Below, piece by piece: positions 19,373 to 29,352 of a stretch of 64,000 bases of DNA; within the stretch, counting starts at the first letter, position 1, and every line of letters begins with the position of its first letter. The position numbers were made by a program, and so were the translations under genes. Under the pieces are notes generated by a model. That model ran no database searches. It saw nothing but the letters and a program-made list of their open reading frames with translations, and was not told the DNA's origin. The stretch comes from Shewanella sp. NFH-SH190041 (GTDB lineage Bacteria > Pseudomonadota > Gammaproteobacteria > Enterobacterales > Shewanellaceae), in NCBI RefSeq assembly GCF_024363255.1, contig NZ_AP026070.1, forward strand, positions 3,844,001-3,908,000. Direction: 5' to 3'.

Positions 19373-21241
19373 TTAGAGCGTAAAGGCTCCCACTTGTGCG
19401 GATAACTCAGCAGCTTTGCATTGCAGGCTATCTGCTTGAGTTACACCATTTTTAGCGTTAGCAGAAATTTCATCGGTCACATCCTTAATCGCCACAGTAT
19501 TTTCAGTGATATCAGCCGTCACCTGAGTTTGCTGCTCCGCGGCAGTCGCAATCTGGCTCGCCATATCAGAAATAATAGCAATGGTAGAGGTGATATCGGC
19601 TAGTGCACCTGATGCAGTATTAGCATCTTTAACACTTCTATCGGCTAGCGTTTGACTTGCCTGCATCCGTTCAACTGCATTTGCCATCGTCCGCTGTAGT
19701 GTTTCAATGGTGGTGTTGATTTCTTTGGTCGATTCTTGAGTGCGATAAGACAGCACCCGAACTTCATCTGCCACCACAGCAAAACCGCGGCCTTGTTCAC
19801 CAGCTCGGGCCGCTTCAATGGCAGCATTTAATGCCAGCAAATTGGTTTGCTCTGCAATTCCCTGAATAGTTGACAACACTCCGGTTATCGCCTGAGCGTG
19901 ACGACTGAGCTCTGTGATCACATCAGTTGCCTGCACCACTTCATCGGCCAAATCGTGAATAGACTGACGCGTTTTTTCCACCAAGCATTTCCCTTGCTCA
20001 CTGCTAACGGCAGACTGTTCTGCGGCTTTGGCTGTCTGCTCCGCATTATGGGCAATTTCTTGGGTAGCCGAAGCAAGTTCGGTAATTGCGGTAGCGACCA
20101 TGCTGACATCTTGTTGCTGGCGCTGCAGCTCATTGGCAGAAGCATGATTTAAAGCCAATGTACCCTCAGCAATACCGCCCAACTCACTAGAAAGAAGCCG
20201 TATATGACGAATGAGTTGATGTTGGCTTGCTGCAAATGAATTAAAGCTATCTGCCAACTCACCGATTTCATCCGCTGTTTCAACTTCAATCCGCCGAGTC
20301 AAATCACCGCCACCACTAGCAATAGCGGCTAATGCTTGAGACACATGGTTCAAGGGCAAAAATAACCGATTAATTTGTATGGAAATAGCCACTGCACCAA
20401 GGATTAAGGCTATCAATGCCAGACTCAATTGTATCCAGAGCATCTTGCCTAGTGGCGCTTCTAGTGTTGCTTTATCCAATACCAGCAATAACACCCAATC
20501 TGTTCCCGCTACTTTTTGTGCCCAAACTAACTTTTGTCGATTATCACCATCAAAATTGATTTCTTGGAATCCCTCTTGGCTATCAGTGAACTGCCCTAGG
20601 TGTTTATATAACCCATCATCAATTTTTGATAATGGCTGCATAATTTTACTTGGGTCATGGTAGCCAATCACATTACCGTTATTTTGCACTAAAATAGCGA
20701 AGCCATTATCAGGTAGGGATAATTCTGTCACTCCATCAATGATACTTTGAATAGGTACACTGGCACCAACGACACCAGCTTGTATTGGTTCAGAAATAGT
20801 AATGACTACGGTGTGATCAGTCTTGGTACGGTATGGCGGGGTAACTATCTGCTGACCCGCACTTTTGGCTAACTGATACCAAGGTCGTTTTCGCGAGTCA
20901 TAACCCGATCTGTTTTTAAGGTGAGCGTCATACATGTTTCCCTGTTCATCCCCAACAAAAGCATAGAGGAAATGCCCAGATATCTTTCCCTGCTGTAAGG
21001 CATTATCGCGATCAACTGGGACATTTTTCGCCATCGCAGTAACGATTTGACGGCGTATGTTAAGCCAATCGGCTATTTCTATGGCCTGCTCATGGGCAAC
21101 ACTTTTAATCTGATAAGTCGCTGCCTGAATTAACTGATTTTTCTGTTCAGTATAACTATACCAAGACAACGAAATAATAATAGCCAACATAACTAAAATA
21201 ACGGATAGCAATATCTTTTGCTTTAAAGAGAAGGATTTCAT
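19373..21241 (-). CDS. Methyl-accepting chemotaxis protein (Cache sensor), copy 1
   Basis: Transmembrane chemoreceptor, about 622 aa from the [13 protein letters not shown] start. It has TM1 (about residues 8-27), a periplasmic double-Cache-type sensor with [23 protein letters not shown]2 near residue 290, HAMP, and a signalling hairpin with the canonical [20 protein letters not shown] tip. The frame is open upstream to 21265, but the MKSFSLKQ start is shared with the next receptor. The amino-acid-like Cache signature (YxxRxRxWY; here YDSRKRPWY) suggests a small-metabolite ligand. It is paralogous to the receptor at 21832-23703. Confidence 0.9.
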   Translation of the reverse strand: MKSFSLKQKILLSVILVMLAIIISLSWYSYTEQKNQLIQAATYQIKSVAHEQAIEIADWLNIRRQIVTAMAKNVPVDRDNALQQGKISGHFLYAFVGDEQGNMYDAHLKNRSGYDSRKRPWYQLAKSAGQQIVTPPYRTKTDHTVVITISEPIQAGVVGASVPIQSIIDGVTELSLPDNGFAILVQNNGNVIGYHDPSKIMQPLSKIDDGLYKHLGQFTDSQEGFQEINFDGDNRQKLVWAQKVAGTDWVLLLVLDKATLEAPLGKMLWIQLSLALIALILGAVAISIQINRLFLPLNHVSQALAAIASGGGDLTRRIEVETADEIGELADSFNSFAASQHQLIRHIRLLSSELGGIAEGTLALNHASANELQRQQQDVSMVATAITELASATQEIAHNAEQTAKAAEQSAVSSEQGKCLVEKTRQSIHDLADEVVQATDVITELSRHAQAITGVLSTIQGIAEQTNLLALNAAIEAARAGEQGRGFAVVADEVRVLSYRTQESTKEINTTIETLQRTMANAVERMQASQTLADRSVKDANTASGALADITSTIAIISDMASQIATAAEQQTQVTADITENTVAIKDVTDEISANAKNGVTQADSLQCKAAELSAQVGAFTL

Positions 21242-21271
21242 AACAGCATATATGCCTTGCATCAACGTACT

Positions 21272-21295
21272 AAAAAGGTCTGAAAACGTCAGACC
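21272..21295 (-). terminator. Intrinsic terminator within the leader of MCP copy 1
   Basis: On the minus strand GGTCTGA-CGTTT-TCAGACC is followed by TTTTT, ending only about 30 nt before the MKSFSLKQ start. Any transcript starting upstream would meet it before the gene, which suggests attenuation or insulation. Confidence 0.65.
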
Positions 21296-21480
21296 AAAAT
21301 AAAATCTAATTTTTACACATTAGATTAATCTGATGGAAGTCAATGCATTAGATTATTCAAATATATTTTAAATATTCACATAACATCACAATATTTGTTT
21401 TATTTAATAAGCTATTTTTGAATAAATGTTATTTATAGATTGGTGATTCTCTATAAATAATAAATCATATGAGCAAATAA

Positions 21481-21526
21481 ATTGTTGACAGTTTCGTTTC
21501 CTTTTTTAAACAAAACTGCCAACAAT
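21481..21526 (-). terminator. Long hairpin between the two MCP genes
   Basis: Nineteen-base arms at 21481-21499 and 21508-21526 pair with two mismatches (ATTGTTG-CAGTTT pattern). It lies past the MITE-like element and probably ends transcripts from the upstream receptor gene. There is no clear T tract beyond TTTATT. Confidence 0.45.
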
Positions 21527-21546
21527 CAAGAATTAGCTGCTAACTA

Positions 21547-21808
21547 GGTCTGTTGACGTTTCGTGATTAAATTTTGTTCGAGATAAAAGCGTTTTAATCG
21601 CGGCGAGTGGTTTGTCGCCTAGTTATTCTAAGCAAGAACCGCTCAACAAAGAGTAAAACGCTTTTAGCCGAACCCTGCGGGCAGCGTTTGAGGCTCCTTT
21701 CTACTGCGTTATCAGCTTATCAGGTAGCGCAACTACCTATCAAAGCCTCTGCCTTGTATAAAGAATCCTCAAATCGCTGCAAAAACAAACTTGAAACGTC
21801 AACAGACC
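21547..21808. mobile_element. MITE-like element with 16-bp terminal inverted repeats
   Basis: GGTCTGTTGACGTTTC at 21547-21562 is perfectly complementary to GAAACGTCAACAGACC at 21793-21808. Both ends are flanked directly by CTA, a possible 3-bp target duplication. The 262-bp element encodes no credible protein and is strongly structured: AAAAGCGTTTTA (21585-21596) pairs with TAAAACGCTTTT (21654-21665), and the right half has CAGCG-TTTGAGG/CCTCAAA-CGCTG arms. It is inserted between the two receptor genes. A transposase that could mobilise it is not in the window; the IS1595 ends here are different. Confidence 0.75.
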
Positions 21809-21831
21809 CTAGCAAGCTTGGAGACATAGAA

Positions 21832-23703
21832 TTAAAGTTTAAACGTGGCAACCTGATCTGCTAAATCTTTTGATTTCTGTTTTAGCCGTAGAGCATGATC
21901 CACACCGTTTTTAGCCCCTTCAGACATTTCATCAGTACCATCTTTAATCGCAATCGTATTTTGAGAAATATCAGCGGTTACTTGAGTTTGCTGTTCTGCG
22001 GCCGTGGCAATTTGCGTTGCCATATCAGAAATAACGTCAATAGCAGTGGTAATTTCTGTTAATGCATTGGCTGCGGTATCTGCATCCTTCACACTGTGAG
22101 TGGCTAACAATTGGCTGGCTTGCATTAACTCAACCGCATCGGCGGTCGTGCGCTGAAGCATCTCTATGGTTTCATGGATCTCTTTAGTGGACTCCTGAGT
22201 ACGATGTGATAATACCCGAACTTCATCCGCCACGACCGCAAAGCCTCGGCCCTGCTCTCCCGCTCGAGCGGCTTCAATCGCCGCATTTAACGCCAAGAGG
22301 TTGGTTTGCTCAGCAATACCCTGAATAGTCGATAAAACGCTAGTGATAGCTTGAGCGTGACGGCTTAATTCACCAATTACATCCGTTGCTTGACCAACTT
22401 CTTTCGCCAATGAATTAATCGATTTACGAGTTTGCTCTACCAGCCCTTTTCCCTGCTCGCCACTAACAGATGATTGGTTCGCTGCCGTCGCGGTTTGTTC
22501 CGCATTTTCAGCAATAGCTTGGGTTGCCGAGGCCAACTCTGTGACCGCTGTTGCGACCATATTGACATCCTGCTGCTGGCGATGAAGTTCGTCTGCAGAG
22601 GCATGATTGCGTGTTACGGCTAAGTCAGCAATTTCCCCCACCTCGTGGGACAATGCCCTTACCTGACCAATTAATTGGCGCTGGCTTTCCACAAATCGGT
22701 TAAAGCTACCAGCCAGTTCTCCTATCTCATCATTTGCCGTAATATCAATATGTTGAGTTAAATCGCCTCGACCATTGGCAATGGTTCTTAATGCTTTAGA
22801 CACTTTTGCTAACGGACTAAACAAACGGCCAATCTGTACATAAATTGCCAAGACACTAAGCAACAACACAATCAAGGATATAACAATTTGTGAGATCAGC
22901 ATTTGGTGCATAGGCGCTTCAAGGGTTTCTTTATCCAACACCAATATCAAATCCCAAGGAGCATCTTGAATATCTTCTGCCCAAACTAATTTATCTTTAT
23001 CGTCTTCTGAAAAATGGATAGGCATTAAATGATCATGATGATGATGTTGCGCTACCAATTTAGTTGCTAAATCCTCATCAATATCCTGCAATGGTCCCAT
23101 AATTTTATTATGGTTTTTATACGCGATAACAGTGCCATCTTTATCCACTAAAATAGCAAAACCATTAGCTGGTAATTTCATATTAACGATATTGTCAATA
23201 ATTTTATCGATGGCTAAATTTCCGGCAACCACACCAGTCTTAATGGCTTTTGCAACAGTAATAATGGGTTTGTGAAATGCTGCGCTAATAAAGGGTTTAG
23301 TGACCACCACATCTGAATTCGCTAAGGCTTTTTTATACCAAAGTCGGGTTCTGGGATCATATCCTTGCCGATTAATGCTGGGATCTGAATCCTGCATCCT
23401 TCCGTCTGTATACCCCATATAAGTATTTAGAAAACTGCCTGACTGTTGGGCCTGCTGTAGCGAATCTTCAGGCCCAATCTCCATATGTTCAGATAAAGCA
23501 AGGATGACTTTTTTATTAAAGTGCAGCCATTCACTGATTTCCTCAGCCTGTAATTTACTGAGATTCTGTAAGCGTTCTACACTGCTTTGCTGTAACTGTT
23601 CAATTTGACTTCGGTAGTTATGCCAAGACAAAACACAAGTCACCACTAATAACGAAATAATGACAGAAAATAATATTTTTTGTTTTAACGAAAAAGACTT
23701 CAT
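21832..23703 (-). CDS. Methyl-accepting chemotaxis protein (Cache sensor), copy 2
   Basis: Chemoreceptor of about 623 aa with the same design as its downstream neighbour: [13 protein letters not shown] first helix, Cache sensor with [12 protein letters not shown], second helix around residue 295, HAMP, and a near-identical cytoplasmic hairpin ([20 protein letters not shown]). The periplasmic halves are much more diverged than the cytoplasmic halves, consistent with duplication followed by ligand-range divergence. A histidine/aspartate-rich stretch (HHHHDHL) in the sensor is unique to this copy. The frame is open upstream to 23772; the shared MKSFSLKQ start is preferred. Confidence 0.9.
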   Translation of the reverse strand: MKSFSLKQKILFSVIISLLVVTCVLSWHNYRSQIEQLQQSSVERLQNLSKLQAEEISEWLHFNKKVILALSEHMEIGPEDSLQQAQQSGSFLNTYMGYTDGRMQDSDPSINRQGYDPRTRLWYKKALANSDVVVTKPFISAAFHKPIITVAKAIKTGVVAGNLAIDKIIDNIVNMKLPANGFAILVDKDGTVIAYKNHNKIMGPLQDIDEDLATKLVAQHHHHDHLMPIHFSEDDKDKLVWAEDIQDAPWDLILVLDKETLEAPMHQMLISQIVISLIVLLLSVLAIYVQIGRLFSPLAKVSKALRTIANGRGDLTQHIDITANDEIGELAGSFNRFVESQRQLIGQVRALSHEVGEIADLAVTRNHASADELHRQQQDVNMVATAVTELASATQAIAENAEQTATAANQSSVSGEQGKGLVEQTRKSINSLAKEVGQATDVIGELSRHAQAITSVLSTIQGIAEQTNLLALNAAIEAARAGEQGRGFAVVADEVRVLSHRTQESTKEIHETIEMLQRTTADAVELMQASQLLATHSVKDADTAANALTEITTAIDVISDMATQIATAAEQQTQVTADISQNTIAIKDGTDEMSEGAKNGVDHALRLKQKSKDLADQVATFKL

Positions 23704-24038
23704 AGGTACGTAAGACGCCTGCAACATTGAGATATGACAGAGAAAGACGTTAACAAATGAATAATTATTCAAGTTAACGCTAAAAGAAATTACTCAAGTA
23801 ACTTAGTATTGATATAACGGCAGAGATTGGCATAAATAAAGTCGAAGACTAAATTTAATATTCAGGCGAAAATACAAAAACATATTCAGATAAAAACTTG
23901 CAATAAATACCCACTATTAGGTATTTACGAATTCAAATATTGCATTAGGCGTTACTCTAGTAATAAATAATTATTATTTAAAAATAACTGAAAAGATATA
24001 ATGATTAAATATTCACAGGGACAAAATGTATTTAATCT
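23704..24038. other. AT-rich region upstream of MCP copy 2
   Basis: About 335 nt of AT-rich sequence between the receptor start and the ansB 3' hairpin. It should contain the receptor promoter; no defined regulatory motif or gene was recognised. Confidence 0.4.
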
Positions 24039-24079
24039 TATCCACCTTGCTATCGTATTGAGAATCAACAAGGTGGATA
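24039..24079 (-). terminator. Hairpin after ansB
   Basis: TATCCACCTTG (24039-24049) pairs perfectly with CAAGGTGGATA (24069-24079), eight bases past the ansB stop. No T tract; probable 3' end structure. Confidence 0.5.
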
Positions 24080-24086
24080 TGGACAG

Positions 24087-25148
24087 TTATTGGTTATTGA
24101 ACATCTTTTTAATTGCCTGCAGATCATTGGTTTCTGACAATGCCAGACTGAGCAGAATACGAGCTTTTTGCGGATTTAAATGCTCTGATGCAATAAAACC
24201 ATATTTCACATCATCTACTTCCCCATGCTGGGTAGTGGCACCGGTTGGTACCCGTGAGCTACGCACCACTTTAATGCCCTGTTTGCTCGCATCAGCCAAA
24301 GAGTCAAATATGGTGTGGTACATATTGCCATTACCGACCCCGGCACTAACGATACCTTTAAAATCATGATCAACAAATGCTTTCACCGGCAAATCAGAAG
24401 CATTGGCATAGTTATAAACTATGCCAACTTTAGGCAGTTGGGTCAGTTTTGAGACATCAAAAAATTGCTTAGGACCGTCTTTCACTTCGGCATAACGGTA
24501 AGTGGTATCACCATCATGCACATAACCAATGGTGCCAAAGTCTGGTGCTTTAAAGGTGTCAGTATTAGTGGTGTTGGTTTTTGTCACGCTATCAGCATCA
24601 AATACCTGTTCATTCATCACCACGGTAACACCACGGTTTTTTGAGTCTTTATCTGCAGCTGTCACTACTGCGTCATACAGATTTTTAGGACCATCGGCAC
24701 TGATGGCAGTTGATGGCCGCATGGCACCAACCAGCACAACTGGTTTGTCACTGTGGGTAGTCAAATTAAGGAAATACGCAGTCTCTTCCATGGTATCTGT
24801 ACCATGGGTAATCACAATACCATCCACATCATCCCGTTTAAGTAATTCATTTACCCGTTTTGCCAATTTCAGCCAAGTGGCATCATCCATATCTTGAGAG
24901 CCGATTTTCGCGACCTGCTCACCGGTAATATTAGCAATTTTAGTTAATTCTGGCACGGCATTAATAAGGCTGTTAACCCCCACCTCTCCAGCAGTATAAG
25001 CCGATCCCGTTGCAGATTGACCTGCACCGGCAATTGTGCCCCCAGTTGCTAGAATTTTAATATTAGGCAGGTTATCCGCCGCAAAGACTAGACTGCTAGT
25101 CAGCATAGCTGCACAGACCATACTAACTTTAAAAAATGCGTTTCTCAT
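24087..25148 (-). CDS. ansB: Periplasmic L-asparaginase, type II
   Basis: Hydrolyses asparagine to aspartate and ammonia in the periplasm. The 353-aa product has a signal peptide (residues 1-23, ending VFA), then the catalytic ILATGGTIAGAG segment with the nucleophilic Thr and the second active-site block VDGIVITHGTDTMEETAYFL (Thr-Asp-Lys system). It also contains VVLVGAMRPSTAISADGP. The length matches type II enzymes. It is divergent from an APC permease about 940 nt away, which suggests joint use of amino acids such as asparagine or glutamate (inference). In E. coli the gene is controlled by FNR and CRP; no site was verified here. Confidence 0.95.
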   Translation of the reverse strand: MRNAFFKVSMVCAAMLTSSLVFAADNLPNIKILATGGTIAGAGQSATGSAYTAGEVGVNSLINAVPELTKIANITGEQVAKIGSQDMDDATWLKLAKRVNELLKRDDVDGIVITHGTDTMEETAYFLNLTTHSDKPVVLVGAMRPSTAISADGPKNLYDAVVTAADKDSKNRGVTVVMNEQVFDADSVTKTNTTNTDTFKAPDFGTIGYVHDGDTTYRYAEVKDGPKQFFDVSKLTQLPKVGIVYNYANASDLPVKAFVDHDFKGIVSAGVGNGNMYHTIFDSLADASKQGIKVVRSSRVPTGATTQHGEVDDVKYGFIASEHLNPQKARILLSLALSETNDLQAIKKMFNNQ

Positions 25149-26090
25149 CAGACTTTCCCTTATGGGTTATTATTAAGCCAAACGAGGTTAAAAATTATTC
25201 TTTTATAAAACTGTGACAGGAACGAAATAACCGTAAAGAACAGTGCCACAATATAGAAAACTGAATTTAGCTATTATTAAGTAATTATCTAAATACTTAA
25301 GTAACTTTCCATCATTTAAAAATTATTAACACGACCATTGTTAATAAAATTAATTATCCTATTTTTAGCTACTGGATTATTGATTAATAAATAAAACTGA
25401 ATTACATATACAATATTCTCTATTCAATGGCGAATATAATTTCTGAGACTTGGTTCAATATTTTATTATAGGAATAGGCATATTTATCCTTAGCATATAC
25501 TGGATAAATAGGATGAGAAGTCCCCATACCAGTCTCTTGTTCGTGTCGCCCGACTATTCATATGACGTTCACACCTAATAAGTCACGCTGGATAAATGCT
25601 GCATGCCATAACACCTGATTTGCTCGGATTTGATTGGGTAGTATGTAGGCAAGTTATGCTGATAATGACGGTATTAAAAGATGGCTGCCAGGGTTAGCGT
25701 ACCTTGGCACAGAGGAAGTTAGAGCTGTGGTCAGGTTTAAGCCTTACGTCCGGCAAGTGGCTATCATACTGGGCTGCAAACGAGCACAACGATAAAAATC
25801 CCCCACTATAATAGATAGCCTCATCGACACCGCCTCCCCGCAAGATTAATGTCAAGTTGTCAGTGCTTAACTAGCCCAATTATTAAGCTCAATTTATTAA
25901 CACAAAATTTTAAGATCAGATAGTTACACTGTTTTTTAGAATAATTACATCACAAAGATGGCGTAAAAATGAATAAAAACTCATGTTGGCGATTACTAAT
26001 TCATATTTTCTGCATTCTATGAGATAAAAATCCCCTTAAATTTTCCGTCATCTTTGGGGTCCCCTCTCCATACCGCCTAAGAGAGTTTTC
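25149..26090. other. Long divergent intergenic region ansB / permease
   Basis: About 940 nt. The two ends are AT-rich and look like promoter DNA. The centre (about 25490-25850) has higher GC but many stops in all frames and no protein resemblance; it may be a gene remnant. No inverted terminal repeats or RNA gene were identified. Confidence 0.4.
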
Positions 26091-27515
26091 ATGAGCCAAC
26101 TTCTAAAGAGTGCCGCTAAACTCAGTGTGTTCTCGGTGATAATGATCACTATCACCTCAGTCGACAGTATACGTAATTTACCTGGCACGGCTCTTATGGG
26201 AAGCCATGTGATCAGTTTTTTTCTGTTTGCCGGTCTGTGCTTTTTTATTCCCACTGCATTAGTATGCGCTGAACTCAGTACAACCTATGCGAGTCAAGGC
26301 GGTGTTTATCTCTGGGGTAAACAAACGCTTGGACCTAAATTTGGTTTTTTAACCGTGTGGTTTCAATACGCTGAAAATATTGTGTATTACCCGCCATTAA
26401 TATCTTTTATTATCGCCACGGGCACTTATCCATTTTCCCCAGATTTAGCCAATAATAATTTATTTATGTTGGTGATGATTAATATAGTGTTCTGGGCACT
26501 GACACTGATTAATATTAAAGGGCTTAAATTATCCTCCGTCATTACCAATGTTTTTGGTACCTTCGGTTTGATCCTGCCTATTTTTCTGATTATCGGTTTA
26601 GGTTGTTACTGGAGCTTAAATGATCTGGGTCATTCCCATATCTCACTGTCACATGTCAGTGATTGGTTGCCAGATTTTTCCGCCACCGGCATGGGTGCCA
26701 GCTTTACTGCAGTTGTGCTCTCTTTGACAGGTATTGAGATTACCACTTCATATGCCAACGAAATCAAAGACCCGCAAAAAACTTATCCTAAAGCACTCTT
26801 TATCTCCACCGCCGTCATTTTGCTGTCACTCACAGCGTGTTCTCTGTCGATTGCAGCCGTTGTCTCATCAGATAACTCCAGCCTAAGTGAAGGGGTCGTG
26901 CTGGCATTTAAGTCCTTTGTTGATGATATGCACTTAAGCTTCTTGCTACCGATTATTGCCCTGGCGATTGTATTTGGCAGCTTAGCCAGTCTGAATAACT
27001 GGATTATCGCCCCGACTAAAAGCCTGCATGTGGCGGCTATTGATAAGTTCCTGCCTAAACGCCTGACGAAGGAAAATGCCAATAAAGCACCTGTCTCCCT
27101 GCTGTTATTACAAGGGGCGATTGTTAGCCTGCTATCGCTGATCTTTATCTTTGTCCCGAATGTGAATTCAGGCATGTGGCTACTGAACATTCTGATGACT
27201 CAGCTGTATATGATTATGTATATCTGCGTCTTCATTTGTTTTATTGCCTCACGTATCAAACACCCTAATATCCAACGACCATTTAGAGTACCCGGTGGTA
27301 AGTTTGGTATCGGTTTGGTCAGTGTTTTAGGTATCCTCAGCTGCATCTGTACTATCGCTATCAGCTATGACGTACCACAGAATATCGGTAGCGGAAATGC
27401 AATGGGCATGCTGATTGGTGGCTTTATTGTCTTCTGTTTACCCGCAGTGGCTGCCTTTATCTATAAAAACCGCCAGGATCAAATTGATCGCGCGAATGCC
27501 AACATGATGATTTGA
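26091..27515 (+). CDS. APC-superfamily amino-acid permease (glutamate/GABA-type)
   Basis: A 474-aa inner-membrane transporter with about 12 hydrophobic segments. The N-terminal helix carries the TSVDSIRNLPGTALMGS unwound-helix region, and the ELSTTYASQGGVYLWGKQTLG consensus of APC amino-acid permeases follows. It resembles GadC/YjeM-type antiporters more than proton symporters, but the substrate cannot be read from sequence. GAGAG at 26079-26083 precedes the start by 7 nt. It is divergent from asparaginase and followed by a strong terminator. Confidence 0.85.
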   Translation: MSQLLKSAAKLSVFSVIMITITSVDSIRNLPGTALMGSHVISFFLFAGLCFFIPTALVCAELSTTYASQGGVYLWGKQTLGPKFGFLTVWFQYAENIVYYPPLISFIIATGTYPFSPDLANNNLFMLVMINIVFWALTLINIKGLKLSSVITNVFGTFGLILPIFLIIGLGCYWSLNDLGHSHISLSHVSDWLPDFSATGMGASFTAVVLSLTGIEITTSYANEIKDPQKTYPKALFISTAVILLSLTACSLSIAAVVSSDNSSLSEGVVLAFKSFVDDMHLSFLLPIIALAIVFGSLASLNNWIIAPTKSLHVAAIDKFLPKRLTKENANKAPVSLLLLQGAIVSLLSLIFIFVPNVNSGMWLLNILMTQLYMIMYICVFICFIASRIKHPNIQRPFRVPGGKFGIGLVSVLGILSCICTIAISYDVPQNIGSGNAMGMLIGGFIVFCLPAVAAFIYKNRQDQIDRANANMMI

Positions 27516-27534
27516 ACACCATTGTGTAACTGAC

Positions 27535-27570
27535 AAGGCAGATTCTCCATCATGGAAATCTGCCTTTTTT
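27535..27570 (+). terminator. Terminator after APC permease
   Basis: AAGGCAGAT/ATCTGCCTT arms, 14-nt loop, six T; 20 nt after the stop. Confidence 0.9.
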
Positions 27571-27812
27571 CAGTTAAAATCTTACAGATTATTTTGTTAT
27601 ACCCCTTCTTTATGTAGGGTTATGATATTCAAGAAATCCCCCAAATAAGAGTATCTCCTTAATAATACTTATCTTTATATTTTTGGCCGTCCATTTTATA
27701 TTTCTTAAAATAATAGAGCATGATTATTTAACATAAGAGATTTTCGCTAACGTCACGGCTTAAAAAATTTTTCTATAGATTAAACAGAAAGTTAAACAAA
27801 ACACCCCACCTT

Positions 27813-27855
27813 AAACAAACGCTTGTATGAATCAGGTGTTTATATTAGCTTTGTA
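27813..27855 (+). promoter_or_regulatory. Conserved upstream block, copy 1
   Basis: A 43-nt block identical to 29124-29166 except for one base. It contains an imperfect dyad ACGCTTG-N7-CAGGTGT, a candidate operator, about 200 nt upstream of the gene. The surrounding sequence has diverged much more, so selection on this block is likely. Confidence 0.55.
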
Positions 27856-28053
27856 ATGACAAAGGGATAATTTACCGCAGAGTAATATTCCTTTAGTTAG
27901 ACTTTCGAAAACAATGAACATCTATAAAATATAATTATGAGCTATAAATTTGAGATAGGCGTTGTGTCCTTATCAGATGAGTAACACTATTTCACTTATT
28001 TAATACACACAGAGCAATATTATCCTGATTAACTTACCATTCAGGAAAATATT

Positions 28054-28470
28054 ATGTACCAAGAATATATGTCGGAGTATCTGATTGACGGATACAAAAA
28101 ATCTCAATTTGATTTAGCAAACATTCAATTTATCGATGGAGGACTGACAGCCGAACTGCAATACAATGTTTGTGAGGATAATGGCGGGTTTGAATTTCAT
28201 ATATCAGCAATTGATATCTTTGTTGCGATACAACAAATGGTCGTGATTTACAGTGCAAAGATAAATAATATGAAAGAGAACCGCAAAGAGGTCCTACTGA
28301 AAACCATTACCATGAATTTTGACACTATGCTGACGCAAAAAAGTGTCAAGGTCACCATTTTTAATATTGCAGAAGTCAAACAAACTGACCGGTTTATCGT
28401 CTACACCGGCGAATACGATGTTGCAGATGGCGCCTCATCAGGCAGTTCGGTATATATGCAATTAATCTGA
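28054..28470 (+). CDS. FcoT-like hotdog-fold protein, copy 1
   Basis: A 138-aa cytoplasmic protein without signal peptide. The layout suits a single hotdog fold: N-terminal helix and strands, then HISAIDIFVAIQQMVVIYSA (about residues 49-68) as the central helix, then long strands ending in ADGASSGSSVYM. Remembered FcoT (M. tuberculosis Rv0098) shares the spaced pattern H-x2-A(I/V)(D/E), a Q at the same helix position, F-x3-L-x2-QK, and a terminal GGAASG-like turn. I infer a thioesterase-like enzyme acting on acyl-ACP or acyl-CoA. AGGA at 28043-28046 precedes the start. It is an isolated copy, paralogous to 29353-29769 (about 65% similar by eye). Confidence 0.6.
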   Translation: MYQEYMSEYLIDGYKKSQFDLANIQFIDGGLTAELQYNVCEDNGGFEFHISAIDIFVAIQQMVVIYSAKINNMKENRKEVLLKTITMNFDTMLTQKSVKVTIFNIAEVKQTDRFIVYTGEYDVADGASSGSSVYMQLI

Positions 28471-28896
28471 TACTCACTCTCTATCTGTATCGTCATTTAT
28501 TGCAATAAATGTCAGTCGTCATCGCTTCTGTCTTCGGCAAAATAGATATAAGTGCGCATCACACTGAATAAAAGACTGGCAAGGGGTGGCCACAACGACA
28601 GCTATTGCCACCTTGCCATTCAAGCGGCCAAAAGACTTAAACATTAAGACTGGAGCATTAAGAGTAGAGCATTAAGACTTGAACAACGAAAGCTTTGCCA
28701 TAAAGGGCGCGTAGACCCCATAAAACACAAATAAGCAGGCTCATTGAGTACGCCATAACTACATACCCAATAGTAATGGCTAGTCACAGCGGCCGCGCAC
28801 CTTGATGTGATCCATCGGTATGCGGATTGGCGTATAACACAGATTATTGCAGGAGGACTTTTGCGGCCCTGAAGGACTTTAATTTTTGAAATCTTT
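28471..28896. other. Spacer between duplicated units
   Basis: About 425 nt with no gene. It contains GGCAAGG-x2-TGGC/GCCA-CCTTGCC arms near 28577-28617, a probable terminator-like hairpin, and three GCATTAAGA-like short repeats near 28640-28680. This part is unique to the interval between the units. Confidence 0.4.
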
Positions 28897-29123
28897 CAGA
28901 TTATTTTGTTATACCCCTAATATAATGAGCAGAAAATGATTTGATTATCACTTAAAATCTACTATCTCATTAATAATACATAATTTTATTTTTTGATTTA
29001 TCTATTTAATATTTCTTAAAGTCATAGCGGATGATTTTTTATCATAAGAGCATTTAAGTCAATTCAGCGCATACTTACTTTTTATCCATACAATATAAAT
29101 ACTTACCAAAATACCACCATTTC

Positions 29124-29166
29124 AAACAAACGCTTGTATGAATCAAGTGTTTATATTAGCTTTGTA
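29124..29166 (+). promoter_or_regulatory. Conserved upstream block, copy 2
   Basis: Second copy of the 43-nt block. Here the dyad is better: ACGCTTG-N7-CAAGTGT pairs in 6 of 7 positions. It probably binds a dimeric regulator controlling the oxygenase operon; which family is unknown. Confidence 0.55.
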
Positions 29167-29352
29167 GAAGCGGCTAGATGATTTATCTGAGAGAGATACC
29201 CCTCATATTTTATCCGGCCGATTATAAAACATAATAATGATATATAAATTTGAGATAGGAGATGGAAACTGGCCCGTCTGAATATCCTATTTCACTTATA
29301 AAACATACACACAGCAATATTATCCTGATTAACCCGTACTCAGGAAAATATT

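Larger units (their letters stand above)
27585..28470 (+). repeat. Tandem duplication, unit 1
   Basis: First copy of a 0.88-kb unit: about 470 nt of upstream DNA plus a 138-aa gene. It starts with CAGATTATTTTGTTATACCC, which recurs at 28897. Blocks conserved between units include 27813-27855, 27943-27959, and the segment just before the start codon. Confidence 0.85.

Noticed and set aside
21296..21546. A c-di-GMP (GEMM) riboswitch upstream of the chemoreceptor
   Set aside because: The region is AT-rich and lacks the conserved GEMM core.
25480..25860. A possible gene between ansB and the permease
   Set aside because: All frames contain frequent stops and no protein similarity was seen; recorded as an unexplained intergenic region.
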